Of a stretch of 64,000 nt of DNA, positions 33,435 to 42,225 are shown piece after piece. The stretch comes from Neisseria perflava (lineage in GTDB: Bacteria > Pseudomonadota > Gammaproteobacteria > Burkholderiales > Neisseriaceae), in the NCBI RefSeq assembly GCF_019334725.1, contig NZ_CP079818.1, forward strand, positions 1,860,001-1,924,000. Direction: 5' to 3'. Numbering within the stretch: the stretch's first letter is position 1; the number at the start of each line of letters is the position of its first letter. The position numbers and the translations under genes were made by a program. The notes beneath the pieces were generated by a model. The model was not told where the DNA came from and ran no database searches. It was given only the letters and a program-made list of their open reading frames with translations.

Positions 33435-34070
33435 ATGAGAAGAACCAAAACCGAAGCCTTAAAAACCAAAGAATATCTCATGCTTGCCGCATTGGATACG
33501 TTTTATCAGAAAGGCATTGCCCGCACCTCACTTAACGAAATCGCCCAAGCTGCAGGCGTAACGCGCGGCGCGCTGTATTGGCATTTCAAAAACAAAGAAG
33601 ATTTGTTTGACGCCTTGTTCCAACGGATTTGCGACGACATCGAAAGCTGCATAAAAGAAGACTCGAACAACAATAACGAACAGGCTTGGTCAAGCTTCCG
33701 ACTGACTCTGACCCGTTTTTTCGAGCGCCTGCAACACAACGAGCTTCACTATACATTCCACAGCATTTTGTTTTTAAAATGCGAACACACCGAGCAAAAC
33801 GAGGCGGTCATTGCCATCGCTAAAAAACACCAATCATTATGGCGTGAAAAAATCATTGCCGTCCTGACTGATGCGGTACAACAAAAAGCGTTGGTGGATA
33901 ATTTAGATATCGATATGGCGGTCATCTTCATCAAGTCTTCATTAGACGGCTTGATTTGGCGCTGGCTTTCTTCAGGTCAAGGCTTCGATTTAGCGCAAAC
34001 CGCCCCACGCATGATTGAAATCATCATTGATACATTGGAAAACCATCCGCAATTAAGAAAACAATCTTAA
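33435..34070 (+). CDS. mtrR: TetR-family repressor MtrR
   Basis: 211 aa. N-terminal TetR helix-turn-helix at ~10-58 (KTKEYLMLAALDTFYQKGIARTSLNEIAQAAGVTRGALYWHFKNKEDLF), followed by a ligand-binding helical domain. Represses the divergent mtrCDE operon and responds to hydrophobic inducers. The intact frame, with intact DNA-binding residues, predicts a functional repressor here. Single-gene unit ending at a DUS terminator. Confidence 0.95.
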   Translation: MRRTKTEALKTKEYLMLAALDTFYQKGIARTSLNEIAQAAGVTRGALYWHFKNKEDLFDALFQRICDDIESCIKEDSNNNNEQAWSSFRLTLTRFFERLQHNELHYTFHSILFLKCEHTEQNEAVIAIAKKHQSLWREKIIAVLTDAVQQKALVDNLDIDMAVIFIKSSLDGLIWRWLSSGQGFDLAQTAPRMIEIIIDTLENHPQLRKQS

Positions 34071-34081
34071 ACATTAAAAAT

Positions 34082-34122
34082 AAAAGGCCGTCTGAAACAT
34101 TAAAAGTTTCAGACGGCCTTTT
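34082..34122. terminator. DUS terminator between mtrR and ettA
   Basis: AAAAGGCCGTCTGAAAC and GTTTCAGACGGCCTTTT around 8 bases between convergent genes. Confidence 0.75.
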
Positions 34123-34135
34123 GGTTCAAACCTGC

Positions 34136-35812
34136 TTAACGTGTTACCGGTTTGTAACGGATACGTTTCGGTTTCGCACCCTCTTCGCCCAAACGGCGTT
34201 TCTTGTCGGCTTCGTATTCCTGATAGTTGCCGTCAAAGAACACCCATTTAGAGTCGCCTTCACAAGCCAAAATATGCGTAGCGATACGGTCGAGGAACCA
34301 ACGGTCATGCGAAATCACCATCACGCTGCCGGCAAATTCCAGCAATGCGTCTTCCAGCGCGCGCAGGGTTTCTACGTCTAGATCGTTGGACGGTTCGTCC
34401 AACAGCAACACATTGCCGCCGCTCAACAAAGTTTTTGCCAAGTGCAGACGGCCGCGTTCACCACCAGACAATTGACCGGCGATTTTGCTTTGATCGCTGC
34501 CTTTGAAGTTGAAGCGTCCCAAATATTGGCGGGCAGGAATTTCAAACTGACCAACCTGCAAAATGTCGCGGCCTTCGGCGATGTTGTCGAACACGGTTTT
34601 GTCGTTTTGCAAACCTTCGCGGCTTTGGTCGATCAAGCTCATTTTCACGGTTTGGCCGATTTTCACTTCGCCGGAATCAGGCTGCTCTTTGCCTGAAATC
34701 ATTTTGAACAGCGTCGATTTACCCGCACCGTTCGGACCAATGATGCCGACAATCGCGCCCGCAGGCACTTTGAAGCTCAAATCGTCAATCAGCACTTTAT
34801 CGCCGAACGATTTGGAAACGTTCACAAATTCAATCACTTCATTACCCAAACGCTCGGCAACAGGGATAAAGATTTCCTGCGTTTCATTGCGTTTTTGGTA
34901 TTCGTAGTTGCTCATTTCTTCAAAACGCGCCAAACGCGCTTTAGACTTGGCTTGGCGGCCTTTGGCATTTTGGCGCACCCATTCCAACTCCTGCTTCATC
35001 GCTTTCACGCGCGCAGCTTCGGATTTCGCCTCGTTTTCCAAGCGTTTTTCTTTCTGCTCCAGCCAAGACGAGTAATTGCCTTTCCACGGAATGCCGTGTC
35101 CGCGGTCAAGTTCCAAAATCCATTCGGCGGCGTTGTCCAAGAAGTAGCGGTCGTGTGTTACGGCAACGACTGTACCGGGGAAGCGGACCAAGAATTGCTC
35201 CAGCCATTCGACAGATTCCGCGTCCAAGTGGTTGGTCGGCTCGTCAAGCAAAAGCATATCGGGCTTGCTCAACAAGAGTTTGCACAAAGCCACACGGCGT
35301 TTTTCACCGCCGGACAAATTGCCGATTTTTGCATCCCAATCAGGCAGGCGCAGCGCGTCGGCAGCGATTTCCAATTCATGCTCTGCACCGCCGCCGGTAG
35401 ACGAACCCGCCGCAATAATCGCTTCCAAGCGGCCCTGCTCTTCTGCCAGCGCGTCAAAATCCGCATCGGGATTCGCGTACTCGGCATACACTTCTTCCAA
35501 ACGTTTTTGTGCGGCAGCCACTTCGCCCAAACCGCTTTCCACTTCCTCGCGCACGGTTTTTTCAGGATCAAGCTCAGGCTCTTGCGGCAGGTAGCCGATT
35601 TTAATGCCGCCCATCGGCACGGCTTCGCCCTCAAATTCCTTATCCACACCAGCCATAATCCGCAGTACAGTAGATTTACCCGCACCGTTCAAACCGAGCA
35701 AACCGATTTTTGCACCAGGGAAAAATGAAAGGGAAATGTCTTTAATAATGGTTTTTTGCGGCGGCACAACCTTGCTCACGCGCAGCATAGAATAGACGTA
35801 TTGTTGGGACAT
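34136..35812 (-). CDS. ettA: Energy-dependent translational throttle protein EttA (ABC-F)
   Basis: 558 aa from ATG at 35812 (MSQQYVYSMLRVSKVVPPQKTIIKDIS), the family-standard start; 8 further in-frame upstream residues are not conserved. Two ABC domains: Walker A GLNGAGKSTVLRIMAG and GPNGAGKSTLFKMISG, signature LSGGEKRRVALCKLLLSKPDMLLLDEPTNHLD and LSGGERGRLHLAKTLLSGGNVLLLDEPSNDLD, joined by the P-site tRNA interaction motif linker rich in Arg/Lys (RQNAKGRQAKSKARLARFEEM). No membrane segment: a ribosome-associated ATPase gating the first peptide bond according to the ADP/ATP ratio. Confidence 0.95.
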   Translation of the reverse strand: MSQQYVYSMLRVSKVVPPQKTIIKDISLSFFPGAKIGLLGLNGAGKSTVLRIMAGVDKEFEGEAVPMGGIKIGYLPQEPELDPEKTVREEVESGLGEVAAAQKRLEEVYAEYANPDADFDALAEEQGRLEAIIAAGSSTGGGAEHELEIAADALRLPDWDAKIGNLSGGEKRRVALCKLLLSKPDMLLLDEPTNHLDAESVEWLEQFLVRFPGTVVAVTHDRYFLDNAAEWILELDRGHGIPWKGNYSSWLEQKEKRLENEAKSEAARVKAMKQELEWVRQNAKGRQAKSKARLARFEEMSNYEYQKRNETQEIFIPVAERLGNEVIEFVNVSKSFGDKVLIDDLSFKVPAGAIVGIIGPNGAGKSTLFKMISGKEQPDSGEVKIGQTVKMSLIDQSREGLQNDKTVFDNIAEGRDILQVGQFEIPARQYLGRFNFKGSDQSKIAGQLSGGERGRLHLAKTLLSGGNVLLLDEPSNDLDVETLRALEDALLEFAGSVMVISHDRWFLDRIATHILACEGDSKWVFFDGNYQEYEADKKRRLGEEGAKPKRIRYKPVTR

Positions 35813-36152
35813 AGTTTTCTCGTTTCCGTCAAACAAATTTCAGACGGCCCATTTTAACCTATTGCCCAAATACTTGCTTGTTCAAATGCCGTCTGAAAAT
35901 AGAAATAAGCATCAAAATATACACCGAGCCGAACCGATACCCTCATTGCCCTACGGTATCAATGTCAAACCACAGAAAATTTGATTTAAGCCAGTTTATC
36001 CTTGAACTGGCATTGCCAATATCCGGCGCACTTCATAAAATGCACCCATATCCTTGAAAGTACGCACACAAACAATAACGACAGAGAACACCACACCAAG
36101 GAACATTTCAGATTTCTCAATAAAAATACTTTTTAAAAAAAGGATTTACCTC
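35813..36152. other. Intergenic region ettA / maltose transporter gene
   Basis: 340 bp. Carries one AG-DUS next to ettA (35839-35850, inverted) and one ATGCCGTCTGAA at 35887-35898, which is the AT-DUS dialect of N. meningitidis/gonorrhoeae. No -35/-10 pair or operator for the maltose cluster is obvious. Confidence 0.55.
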
Positions 36153-37505
36153 ATGTCGGAACATACGCAAAAAACAGCAAAACAAGGTTTGCCGTCACTG
36201 GCAAAAAGTACGATTTGGATGCTGAGCTTCGGCTATCTCGGCGTTCAGACGGCCTTTACCCTACAAAGCTCACAAATGAGCCGAATTTTTCAAACTTTAG
36301 GCGCTGACCCGCACAATTTGGGCTGGTTTTTCATTCTGCCCCCATTGGCCGGTATGTTGGTTCAGCCGATTGTGGGCTACTACTCAGACCGCACCTGGAT
36401 GCCGCGCTTGGGTGGCCGCCGTCTGCCCTATCTGCTTTACGGTACGCTGATTGCGGTTATCGTCATGATTCTTATGCCGAACTCGGGCAGCTTTGGTTTT
36501 GGCTACGCTTCTTTGGCGGCTTTGTCATTTGGCGCGTTGATGATTGCACTGTTGGACGTGTCCTCCAATATGGCAATGCAGCCGTTTAAGATGATGGTCG
36601 GCGATATGGTCAACGAGGAGCAGAAAAGCTACGCCTACGGGATTCAGAGCTTCTTGGCGAATACGGGTGCGGTTGTGGCGGCGATTCTGCCGTTTGTGTT
36701 TGCGTATATCGGTTTGGCGAATACTGCCGAGAAAGGCGTCGTACCGCAGACCGTGGTCGTGGCATTTTATGTGGGCGCGGCGTTGTTGGTGATTACCAGC
36801 GCGTTCACGATTTTCAAAGTGAAGGAATACGATCCGGAAACCTACGCCCGCTACCACGGCATCGACGTAGCCGCGAATCAGGAAAAAGCCAACTGGTTTG
36901 AACTCTTAAAAACTGCACCTAAAGCGTTTTGGACAGTCACTTTGGTGCAATTCTTCTGCTGGTTCGCCTTCCAATATATGTGGACTTACTCGGCAGGCGC
37001 GATTGCAGAAAACGTTTGGCAGACAACCGATGCCTCTTCCGTAGGCTATCAGGAAGCGGGCAACTGGTACGGCGTTTTGGCGGCGGTACAATCCATTGCT
37101 GCCGTTATCTGCTCGTTTATTCTGGCAAAAGTACCGAATCAATACCATAAAGTCGGTTATTTCGGTTGCTTAGCTTTAGGCGCGCTCGGTTTCTTCTCTA
37201 TTTTCTTCATCCACAATCAATACGCATTAATCCTGTCTTATACCTTAATCGGTATTGCGTGGGCAGGTATCATTACCTATCCTTTGACGATTGTAACCAA
37301 TGCCCTCTCCGGCAAACACATGGGTACTTATTTGGGTCTGTTTAACGGCTCTATCTGTATGCCCCAAATCGTCGCCTCCCTGCTGAGCTTTATCCTCTTC
37401 CCTATGCTGGGCAGCCATCAGGCAACCATGTTCTTGGTTGCAGGCGCGGTCTTGCTGCTGGGAGCCTTCTCAGTATGTCTGATTAAAGAGACCCACGGCG
37501 AATAA
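36153..37505 (+). CDS. MFS sugar transporter (maltose uptake)
   Basis: 450 aa from ATG at 36153 (MSEHTQKTAKQGLPSLAKSTIW), with AAAAGGA about 10 bases upstream; 33 upstream in-frame codons are not protein-like. Twelve hydrophobic helices with GPH-/SLC45-like blocks: FGYLGVQTAFTLQSSQMSRIFQTLGADPH, GYYSDRTWMPRLGGRRLPYLL, LDVSSNMAMQPF. First gene of a cluster with maltose phosphorylase (75 bases downstream) and beta-phosphoglucomutase, so maltose or related alpha-glucoside is the probable substrate. Confidence 0.85.
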   Translation: MSEHTQKTAKQGLPSLAKSTIWMLSFGYLGVQTAFTLQSSQMSRIFQTLGADPHNLGWFFILPPLAGMLVQPIVGYYSDRTWMPRLGGRRLPYLLYGTLIAVIVMILMPNSGSFGFGYASLAALSFGALMIALLDVSSNMAMQPFKMMVGDMVNEEQKSYAYGIQSFLANTGAVVAAILPFVFAYIGLANTAEKGVVPQTVVVAFYVGAALLVITSAFTIFKVKEYDPETYARYHGIDVAANQEKANWFELLKTAPKAFWTVTLVQFFCWFAFQYMWTYSAGAIAENVWQTTDASSVGYQEAGNWYGVLAAVQSIAAVICSFILAKVPNQYHKVGYFGCLALGALGFFSIFFIHNQYALILSYTLIGIAWAGIITYPLTIVTNALSGKHMGTYLGLFNGSICMPQIVASLLSFILFPMLGSHQATMFLVAGAVLLLGAFSVCLIKETHGE

Positions 37506-37526
37506 TCCATCCATACCATCGGCAAA

Positions 37527-37538
37527 GGCCGTCTGAAA
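37527..37538. repeat. Single DNA uptake sequence
   Basis: AGGCCGTCTGAA between the transporter and maltose phosphorylase genes, not paired, so it should not terminate the operon. Confidence 0.85.
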
Positions 37539-37579
37539 CCTTTGCCGAACTTACGATTTTAATAACAGGAGCTTCATAA

Positions 37580-39838
37580 ATGTATACAAGAATCATGGAA
37601 ATCAGCCCTTGGACGCTGCGTTCGGCAAAACTGGAAAAAGAACACAAACGGCTGCAAGAGAGCCTGACCAGTTTGGGCAACGGCTATATGGGCATGCGCG
37701 GCAACTTTGAAGAAACCTACTCCGCCGACAGCCACTTGGGCACCTACATCGCGGGCGTGTGGTTCCCCGACAAAACCCGCGTCGGCTGGTGGAAAAACGG
37801 CTACCCTAAATATTTCGGCAAAGCCATCAACGCGCTCAATTTCAGCAAAGTCAAAATCTTTGTCGACGGACAGGAAGTAGACTTGGCGAAAAACGACGTT
37901 GCCGACTTCTCCGTCGAACTCGATATGCAGCACGGCGTGTTGCGCCGCTCGTTCACCGTATTCGGCGTGCGTTTCGATGTGTGCAAATTCCTGTCCGTCG
38001 CGCAAAAAGAGCTGGCTCTCATCCGCTGGGAAACCGTATCCATCGACGGCAAAACCCACCAAGTCCGCATCGATTCCATCATCGACGCCGACGTGAAAAA
38101 CGAAGACTCCAACTACGAAGAAAAATTCTGGCAGGTATTGGACAAGGGCGTTTCAGACGACCGCTCCTACATTGCCACCCAAACCATCGCCAATCCCTTC
38201 GGCGTGGAACAATTCATCGTCAACGCCGAGCAAACCTTCGCCGGCAGTTTCAAAGCCCTCGGCGGCAGCCAAACCGACTGGCAGGTCTCCAATTCTTTCG
38301 AAGCCGAAGTCGGCGGCACGCCCGAAACCTTTGAAAAACGCGTGATTGTTACCACCAGTCGCGATTATCAAGGCTTGGAAGCGGTAAAAGCCGCAGGCCG
38401 TGCCTTGTCGGAAAAAATCGCAGGCGTTGCGTTTGAAACCTTACTGGACGCACACAAAGCAGGCTGGCTGCACCGTTGGGAAATCGCCGACGTGGTCATC
38501 GAAGGCAGCGATGAAGCGCAGCAAGGCATCCGCTTCAACCTATTCCAACTGTTCTCCACCTACTACGGCGAAGACGCGCGCCTGAACATCGGCCCCAAAG
38601 GCTTTACCGGCGAAAAATACGGCGGCGCGACCTATTGGGACACCGAAGCCTACGCCGTGCCGCTCTACCTCGCACTGGCGGAACCCGAAGTGACCCGCAA
38701 CTTGTTGCAATACCGCCGCAACCAACTGCCGCAGGCGCAGCACAACGCGCGCGAACAGGGCTTGGCGGGCGCACTCTATCCGATGGTGACGTTTACGGGC
38801 ATCGAGTGCCACAACGAATGGGAAATCACCTTCGAGGAAATCCACCGCAACGGCGCGATTCCTTACGCTATCTACAACTACACCAACTACACCGGCGACG
38901 AAAGTTATCTTGCCAAAGAAGGCTTGGAAGTCTTGGTCGAAGTGTCCCGCTTCTGGGCAGACCGCGTCCACTTCTCCAAACGCAACGGCAAATACATGAT
39001 TCACGGCGTAACCGGCCCGAACGAATACGAAAACAACATCAACAACAACTGGTACACCAACACCCTCGCCGCATGGGTATTGGACTACACCCGTGAAGCC
39101 CTAGCGAAATACCCGCGTCCGGATTTGAACGTAAGTGCCGCCGAGTTGGAAAAATGGGCGGACATCAGCGCGAATATGTACCGTCCGCATGACGAAGAAC
39201 TCGGCGTATTCGTGCAGCACGACGGCTTCCTCGACAAAGACATCCGCCCCGTGTCCGCGCTTTCGCCCGACGATTTGCCACTCAACCAAAAATGGTCGTG
39301 GGACAAAATCCTGCGTTCACCCTTCATCAAACAGGCAGACGTCTTGCAAGGCATCTACTTCTTCGGCGACCGTTTCAACATGGACGAAAAACGCCGCAAC
39401 TTCGACTTCTACGAACCGATGACCGTGCATGAAAGCTCGCTGTCGCCGTGTATCCACTCTATTCTCGCCGCCGAACTGGGCAAAGAAGAAAAAGCCGTGG
39501 AAATGTACCAGCGCACCGCCCGCCTGGACTTGGACAACTACAACAACGACACCGAAGACGGCCTGCACATCACCTCCATGACCGGCTCGTGGCTTGCCAT
39601 CGTCCAAGGTTTCGCCCAAATGAAAACCTGGGGTGGCAAACTCAGCTTCGCACCGTTCCTGCCGAGCGCATGGACAGGCTATGCTTTCCACATCAACTAC
39701 CGCGGCCGTCTGATTAAAGTCGCCGTCGGCAAAGAAAACGTCGTCTTCACCCTGCTCAAAGGCGAGCCGCTCGATTTGCAGGTGTACGGCAAAGACATCA
39801 CGCTCAACGGCAGCCACACCGTCGCGTTGGAAAAATAA
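37580..39838 (+). CDS. mapA: Maltose phosphorylase (GH65)
   Basis: 752 aa, full length. N-terminal beta-sandwich domain (~1-270), (alpha/alpha)6 catalytic barrel with the GH65 blocks GAKFG-like TGEKYGGATYWDTEAYAVPLYL, GALYPMVTFTGIECHNEWEITFEEIHRNGAIPYAIYNYT (the Glu of NEWEITFEEIH is the expected general acid), GVTGPNEYENNINNNWYTN, and a C-terminal capping domain. Splits maltose with phosphate into glucose and beta-glucose-1-phosphate, saving one ATP. Cotranscribed with the transporter upstream and pgmB 12 bases downstream. Kojibiose or trehalose specificity is less likely given the context. Confidence 0.93.
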   Translation: MYTRIMEISPWTLRSAKLEKEHKRLQESLTSLGNGYMGMRGNFEETYSADSHLGTYIAGVWFPDKTRVGWWKNGYPKYFGKAINALNFSKVKIFVDGQEVDLAKNDVADFSVELDMQHGVLRRSFTVFGVRFDVCKFLSVAQKELALIRWETVSIDGKTHQVRIDSIIDADVKNEDSNYEEKFWQVLDKGVSDDRSYIATQTIANPFGVEQFIVNAEQTFAGSFKALGGSQTDWQVSNSFEAEVGGTPETFEKRVIVTTSRDYQGLEAVKAAGRALSEKIAGVAFETLLDAHKAGWLHRWEIADVVIEGSDEAQQGIRFNLFQLFSTYYGEDARLNIGPKGFTGEKYGGATYWDTEAYAVPLYLALAEPEVTRNLLQYRRNQLPQAQHNAREQGLAGALYPMVTFTGIECHNEWEITFEEIHRNGAIPYAIYNYTNYTGDESYLAKEGLEVLVEVSRFWADRVHFSKRNGKYMIHGVTGPNEYENNINNNWYTNTLAAWVLDYTREALAKYPRPDLNVSAAELEKWADISANMYRPHDEELGVFVQHDGFLDKDIRPVSALSPDDLPLNQKWSWDKILRSPFIKQADVLQGIYFFGDRFNMDEKRRNFDFYEPMTVHESSLSPCIHSILAAELGKEEKAVEMYQRTARLDLDNYNNDTEDGLHITSMTGSWLAIVQGFAQMKTWGGKLSFAPFLPSAWTGYAFHINYRGRLIKVAVGKENVVFTLLKGEPLDLQVYGKDITLNGSHTVALEK

Positions 39839-39850
39839 GGAGGGCGCAAA

Positions 39851-40516
39851 ATGACTTTTACCGCAGTCCTCTTTGACCTCGACGGCGTCATCACCGACAC
39901 CGCCGAATACCACTACCGCGCATGGAAAAAGCTCGCCGAAGGGCTGGGCATCAGCATAGACCGTAAGTTTAACGAGCAGCTCAAAGGCGTGTCGCGCGAC
40001 GATTCGCTCAAACGCATCCTCGCGCACGGCGGCAAAACCGTCAGCGAAGCCGAGTTCGCCGAACTGACCCGCCGCAAAAACGACAACTACGTCGAAATGA
40101 TTCAGGCAGTCAAACCCGAAGACGTGTACCCTGGTATTTTGCCGCTACTGGAAGCATTGAAAGCAAACGGCAAAAAAATCGCCCTCGCGTCCGCCAGTAA
40201 AAACGGTCCGTTCTTACTGGAACGCATGGGGCTGACCCACTTCTTCGACGCCGTCGCCGACCCTGCCGCCGTCGCGCATTCCAAACCCGCCCCCGACATC
40301 TTCCTCGCCGCCGCCGAGGGCGTGGGCGCGGACATCCGCCGCTGCATCGGCATTGAAGACGCCGCCGCCGGCGTAGCTGCCATCAAAGCCGCCGGCGCCT
40401 TGCCCATCGGCGTGGGCAAAGCCGAAGACTTGGGCAGCGACATCGCGCTGGTGTCCGACACCGCCGAGCTGACCTACGCCTACCTGCAAAACGTGTGGGC
40501 ACAGTCGGGCAGGTAA
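39851..40516 (+). CDS. pgmB: Beta-phosphoglucomutase
   Basis: 221 aa, HAD superfamily. Motif I FDLDGVITDTAEYHYRAWKKLA (nucleophile Asp ~9 and general acid Asp ~11), cap domain with KGVSRDDSLKRIL, motif II SASKNGPFLL and motif IV GIEDAAAGVAAIKAAG. Turns the beta-glucose-1-phosphate produced by MapA into glucose-6-phosphate. Excellent Shine-Dalgarno AAGGAGG, 12 bases after mapA, so translation is efficient and linked. Confidence 0.95.
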   Translation: MTFTAVLFDLDGVITDTAEYHYRAWKKLAEGLGISIDRKFNEQLKGVSRDDSLKRILAHGGKTVSEAEFAELTRRKNDNYVEMIQAVKPEDVYPGILPLLEALKANGKKIALASASKNGPFLLERMGLTHFFDAVADPAAVAHSKPAPDIFLAAAEGVGADIRRCIGIEDAAAGVAAIKAAGALPIGVGKAEDLGSDIALVSDTAELTYAYLQNVWAQSGR

Positions 40517-40533
40517 AATATTAGGGAAGTAAA

Positions 40534-40574
40534 AAGGCCGTCTGAAAACCTGATTCAGGTTTTCAGACGGCCTT
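40534..40574. terminator. DUS terminator after the maltose cluster
   Basis: AAGGCCGTCTGAAAACCTGA faces TCAGGTTTTCAGACGGCCTT: a ~20-bp stem, the strongest DUS hairpin in the window. Closes convergent pgmB and yniB-like genes. Confidence 0.82.
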
Positions 40575-40607
40575 CATATATTACAGCTACCTTCACTCAT
40601 TCCAATA

Positions 40608-41144
40608 CTAAGACCCAAATCCTAATAGTTTAATTATAATTGCACCAATTATTGCAACTAATAATGGTGCAATATATAAATCATGAATTTTACTAGACAA
40701 AGAAATAGAGACATTATTTTCTACCTGCTTTCTATTTATATTACTTCCTTTAATAGATTCTTTAATAATTTGATCTTCAATTTGTTTATCGATAATTTTC
40801 AATCTATTTCTTAAATTAAAAGCAGATCTAATGACTGACCATGCAATAAAAAATAAAATATATATAATAAAAAACTGAATAGACTGTTTTTCTAAAAAAT
40901 CAAATGGATTGACTATAGGAGAGTGTTTCCAAAAAAATTCTAAAAATGTAGTATGCTCATAGGCAAATATTGTTATTCTCTTGAAAATTTCTGAAAGGGC
41001 AGATCCAAACCTAGTTCCATCATCTAACTTAAAATAAAACATTTTTAAAATAGATATAATGGTAGAAATAGCAGACAAAAGAGAAACTAAAGCACCACAC
41101 ATAAATTTTATAATTACCTTACGTTTAGCATCATTATAATTCAT
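40608..41144 (-). CDS. YniB-like inner-membrane protein
   Basis: 178 aa from ATG at 41144 (MNYNDAKRKVIIKFMCGALVSLLSAI), GGAGG 6 bases upstream; a TTG 12 bases earlier is rejected. About three or four hydrophobic helices (near 12-35, 80-105, 155-175). The region IDKQIEDQIIKESIKGSNINRKQVENN and the block TTFLEFFWKHSPIVN resemble E. coli YniB as I remember it, which has the same length. Function unknown. The gene is far more AT-rich than its neighbours (many AAA/ATA/AAT codons) and contains no DUS, suggesting recent acquisition from another genus. Confidence 0.7.
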   Translation of the reverse strand: MNYNDAKRKVIIKFMCGALVSLLSAISTIISILKMFYFKLDDGTRFGSALSEIFKRITIFAYEHTTFLEFFWKHSPIVNPFDFLEKQSIQFFIIYILFFIAWSVIRSAFNLRNRLKIIDKQIEDQIIKESIKGSNINRKQVENNVSISLSSKIHDLYIAPLLVAIIGAIIIKLLGFGS

Positions 41145-41354
41145 TAAAACCTCCAAAATCCCTTACATTTAGCCTCTAAAAAACAGAGTTCCCTGAATCC
41201 TCCACAATACTACCACCTCTTAAAACTTCAAAAACCTTAACAACCTACTTTTTTAGTTGAACTAGTTCTTTCAACATATAATACTTCGTTACGGATTTAG
41301 TTAACGTTATCCTTCTTATTTTTTTACCTTTCAGACGGCCTTTAATATTTCCAA

Positions 41355-42164
41355 TCAACCCAACGTTACCATCTCAATCTGCTCCATACTTCTACCCAAG
41401 AAGCGTTCGCCGATGGTGCGGAAACGCAGTGGGATGTCGCTGACGTAGAAGCGGTAATCCGGATTGTCGTTTTCTGTATTCAGCAAACCTGCTTGCGCTA
41501 AGGCTTTGGCGGTGGCTTCGGCGGTGGTAATGGCGGAATCGACCAAGGTAACGTTTTGTGCTTCGCGGCCGATAAGCGGTTTGAGCAGTGGGAAGTGGGT
41601 ACAACCCAACACCAGCGTATCAATGTCGTCTGCCAAAAGCGGCTTCAAGTATTCGCGCACGGTCAGGCGGGTGACTTCGTGATCGAGCCATCCTTCTTCC
41701 ACCAATGGCACAAGCAGGGGCGCGGCTTGTGTGCGCACCAGCGTGTCGTTGTTTTTTGAATGGATGGCGCGCGCGTAGGCATTACTGTTGACGGTGGTAT
41801 TGGTCGCGATAATGCCGATTCGGTTGTTTTTGGTGGTTTGCAAAGCGGCTTCCGCACCAGCGGAGATGACGTCCAATACGGGCATATTGCCTGCTTTTTG
41901 GCGGATTTTTTGTCCGGCAACAGCGGCGATGGTGTTACACGCGATAACCAGTGCTTTGACATCGTTTTCCAGCAGGAAATCGACAATCTGCATGGCGAAG
42001 GTTTCGATGGTGGCGCGGGATTTGGTGCCGTAGGGAACGCGTGCGGTATCGCCGAAATAGATGATATTTTCCATCGGCAGGCGTTCCATCAGGGCGCGGA
42101 CGTTGGTCAAGCCGCCGACGCCGGAATCGAATACGCCGATGGGGCGTTGTTTGCTGGTACTCAT
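41355..42164 (-). CDS. murI: Glutamate racemase
   Basis: 269 aa from ATG at 42164 (MSTSKQRPIGVFDSGVGGLTNVRALMERLP), chosen because the upstream in-frame start is a TTG within the Shine-Dalgarno region. Catalytic cysteines are in VIACNTIAA and VLGCTHFPLL; other signature: GDTARVPYGTKS. Makes D-glutamate for peptidoglycan. Monocistronic; a DUS lies 3' of it (TTCAGACGGCCT near 41330). Confidence 0.95.
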   Translation of the reverse strand: MSTSKQRPIGVFDSGVGGLTNVRALMERLPMENIIYFGDTARVPYGTKSRATIETFAMQIVDFLLENDVKALVIACNTIAAVAGQKIRQKAGNMPVLDVISAGAEAALQTTKNNRIGIIATNTTVNSNAYARAIHSKNNDTLVRTQAAPLLVPLVEEGWLDHEVTRLTVREYLKPLLADDIDTLVLGCTHFPLLKPLIGREAQNVTLVDSAITTAEATAKALAQAGLLNTENDNPDYRFYVSDIPLRFRTIGERFLGRSMEQIEMVTLG

Positions 42165-42189
42165 GGTTAATTTCTTCAATATAGTGTTG

Positions 42190-42220
42190 AGGCCGTCTGA
42201 AACCGTTTTTCAGACGGCCT
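42190..42220. terminator. DUS inverted pair between the Bcr exporter and murI
   Basis: AGGCCGTCTGAAA and TTTCAGACGGCCT around 5 bases, directly after the exporter stop codon on the minus strand. Confidence 0.75.
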
Positions 42221-42225
42221 GAAGG

